Below are positions 6,507 through 7,237 of a DNA stretch of 7,237 nt, one piece after another. Where the stretch lies: the NCBI GenBank assembly GCA_028748945.1, contig JAQTOL010000158.1:1-7237 (forward strand), written 5' to 3'. The DNA comes from Paludibacter sp. Lineage in GTDB: Bacteria > Bacteroidota > Bacteroidia > Bacteroidales > Paludibacteraceae. A program made the position numbers and the translations under genes. How positions within the stretch are numbered: position 1 is the stretch's first letter; each line of letters starts with the position of its first letter. The notes under the pieces are model-generated. The model saw only the letters and a list, made by a program, of their open reading frames with translations, did not search any database and was not told the origin of the DNA.

Positions 6507-7237
6507 TTATTTTTTGTAATTTAATACGGTAAATAATAATGACATCGAAAACGTAATTACACTGAGTAATGCAGAGTAATTAGTGACTTTATAGAAACTT
6601 GAAAATTCCTTGCGGACATAAATAATATCGTTGGGATAAATATAATAATATTTTGAATCGATAATGCTTTTGGGCCGGATATCAAATTCCAGAATCTTAG
6701 TTCCTTCATTGGTTTCACGAATGATACGCACATGCCTTCGATCGCTCGACTCATTAAAATCTCCGGACATGGCCAGTGCCTGGAATATCGTAAGTTTTTC
6801 CTTATAAATAGAAAAAATACCTGTCCCCGCATCACCAACAACTGTAAAAGTTTTGTTCGCAAGGTTCAATCGGATAACAGCATCAGGTATTATCTCTTTG
6901 AAACGTTGTTCAATTGATAAGGTTGCTTCGGCGAGGGTTAGACCTTCAACTGAAATGCCTGTAATAAATGGCAAATCAATTGTTCCATCGGGATAAACAC
7001 GATAGGATATTTGATTCTGACCACCTGTTCCGTTTTCAGGTGAGATTAATTTTGACATACCTGTTTCATCTGCGGAAATAAGCCGAAAAATAAGTTCATC
7101 ATTCACCTGAATGCGATAATCGGCATAATTGCTTTTTTCGTAAACCGGCAATGCTTTACTATTATCCTGCAATAATTGCAGGCTTCGGTAATTGTACCAC
7201 GAGGACAGTGAAAACAATGCCAGAAACAATCTAAAAA
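6507..7237 (-). CDS. wza: Wza-like outer-membrane polysaccharide export protein, 5'-truncated
   Basis: This is an OPX-family exporter that would form the outer-membrane/periplasmic conduit for the polysaccharide, docking on the Wzc-like protein encoded next. The frame stays open to the right window edge. The first in-frame start-like codon is a TTG at 7229, but the true start is probably outside, because the visible sequence opens within a hydrophobic signal segment (FRLFLALFSLSS). Counting from the TTG, the polysaccharide export domain spans about 38-125, with YRIQVNDELIF at 38-48 and DGTIDLP at 81-87 followed by GISVEGLT. An SLBB-like domain spans about 127-205. A C-terminal membrane segment lies at about 218-236, followed by LNYKK. 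Where related lipoproteins have SSC at the end of the signal peptide, this one has SSW (residues 9-11), so lipidation at that place is not possible. Confidence 0.9.
   Translation of the reverse strand, partial: FRLFLALFSLSSWYNYRSLQLLQDNSKALPVYEKSNYADYRIQVNDELIFRLISADETGMSKLISPENGTGGQNQISYRVYPDGTIDLPFITGISVEGLTLAEATLSIEQRFKEIIPDAVIRLNLANKTFTVVGDAGTGIFSIYKEKLTIFQALAMSGDFNESSDRRHVRIIRETNEGTKILEFDIRPKSIIDSKYYYIYPNDIIYVRKEFSSFYKVTNYSALLSVITFSMSLLFTVLNYKK

Noticed and set aside
6557..6862. A 101-codon minus-strand frame inside the Wza-like gene
   Set aside because: It is an alternate-frame reading of the SLBB region. The Wza-like frame explains this DNA and has clear family motifs.

Overview
The window looks like a piece of a Bacteroidetes (probably Bacteroidales or a related order) exopolysaccharide/capsule locus. 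The evidence is the AT-rich intergenic DNA without Shine-Dalgarno-like boxes, the protein families and their sequence style, and short intergenic repeats of a kind I recall from this phylum. All six genes lie on the minus strand, so transcription runs from the right end (7237) to the left end (1). This assignment rests on recognition from memory, not on a database search.

In transcription order: (1) a Wza-like outer-membrane polysaccharide export protein, cut by the right window edge; (2) a Wzc-like protein of 800 residues, a Wzz-type chain-length/co-polymerase part fused to a bacterial tyrosine autokinase with a tyrosine-rich tail; (3) gmd, GDP-mannose 4,6-dehydratase; (4) fcl, GDP-L-fucose synthase; (5) ugd, UDP-glucose 6-dehydrogenase; (6) the first 26 codons of what looks like the permease of an ABC-type polysaccharide exporter, cut by the left edge. 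Genes 1 and 2 would form the trans-envelope export apparatus. Genes 3 and 4 convert GDP-mannose to GDP-L-fucose in two steps, and gene 5 makes UDP-glucuronate. The product is therefore probably an acidic, fucose-containing surface polysaccharide. No glycosyltransferase, flippase or polymerase is in view.

The non-coding DNA is where most of the unexplained structure lies. The 250-bp gap between fcl and ugd holds a six-copy 14-bp tandem repeat, three spaced CACNGATT boxes, a small GC-rich hairpin and several GAATTAC copies. The gmd-fcl junction carries a CCCCTAAA-type hairpin repeat that makes the longest fcl reading frame start too early. The 3' end of the kinase gene runs into an 8-bp tandem repeat that supplies its stop codon. 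Different repeat families sit right behind three consecutive stop codons, and GTAATTCGTAT occurs just upstream of both gmd and ugd.

I find no convincing sign of an entirely new system. There is no CRISPR array, tRNA, rRNA, transposase or defence gene. The points most worth a second look are the repeat architecture, a tryptophan where the export protein's lipobox cysteine would be expected, and an ABC-type permease next to Wza/Wzc-type export genes.
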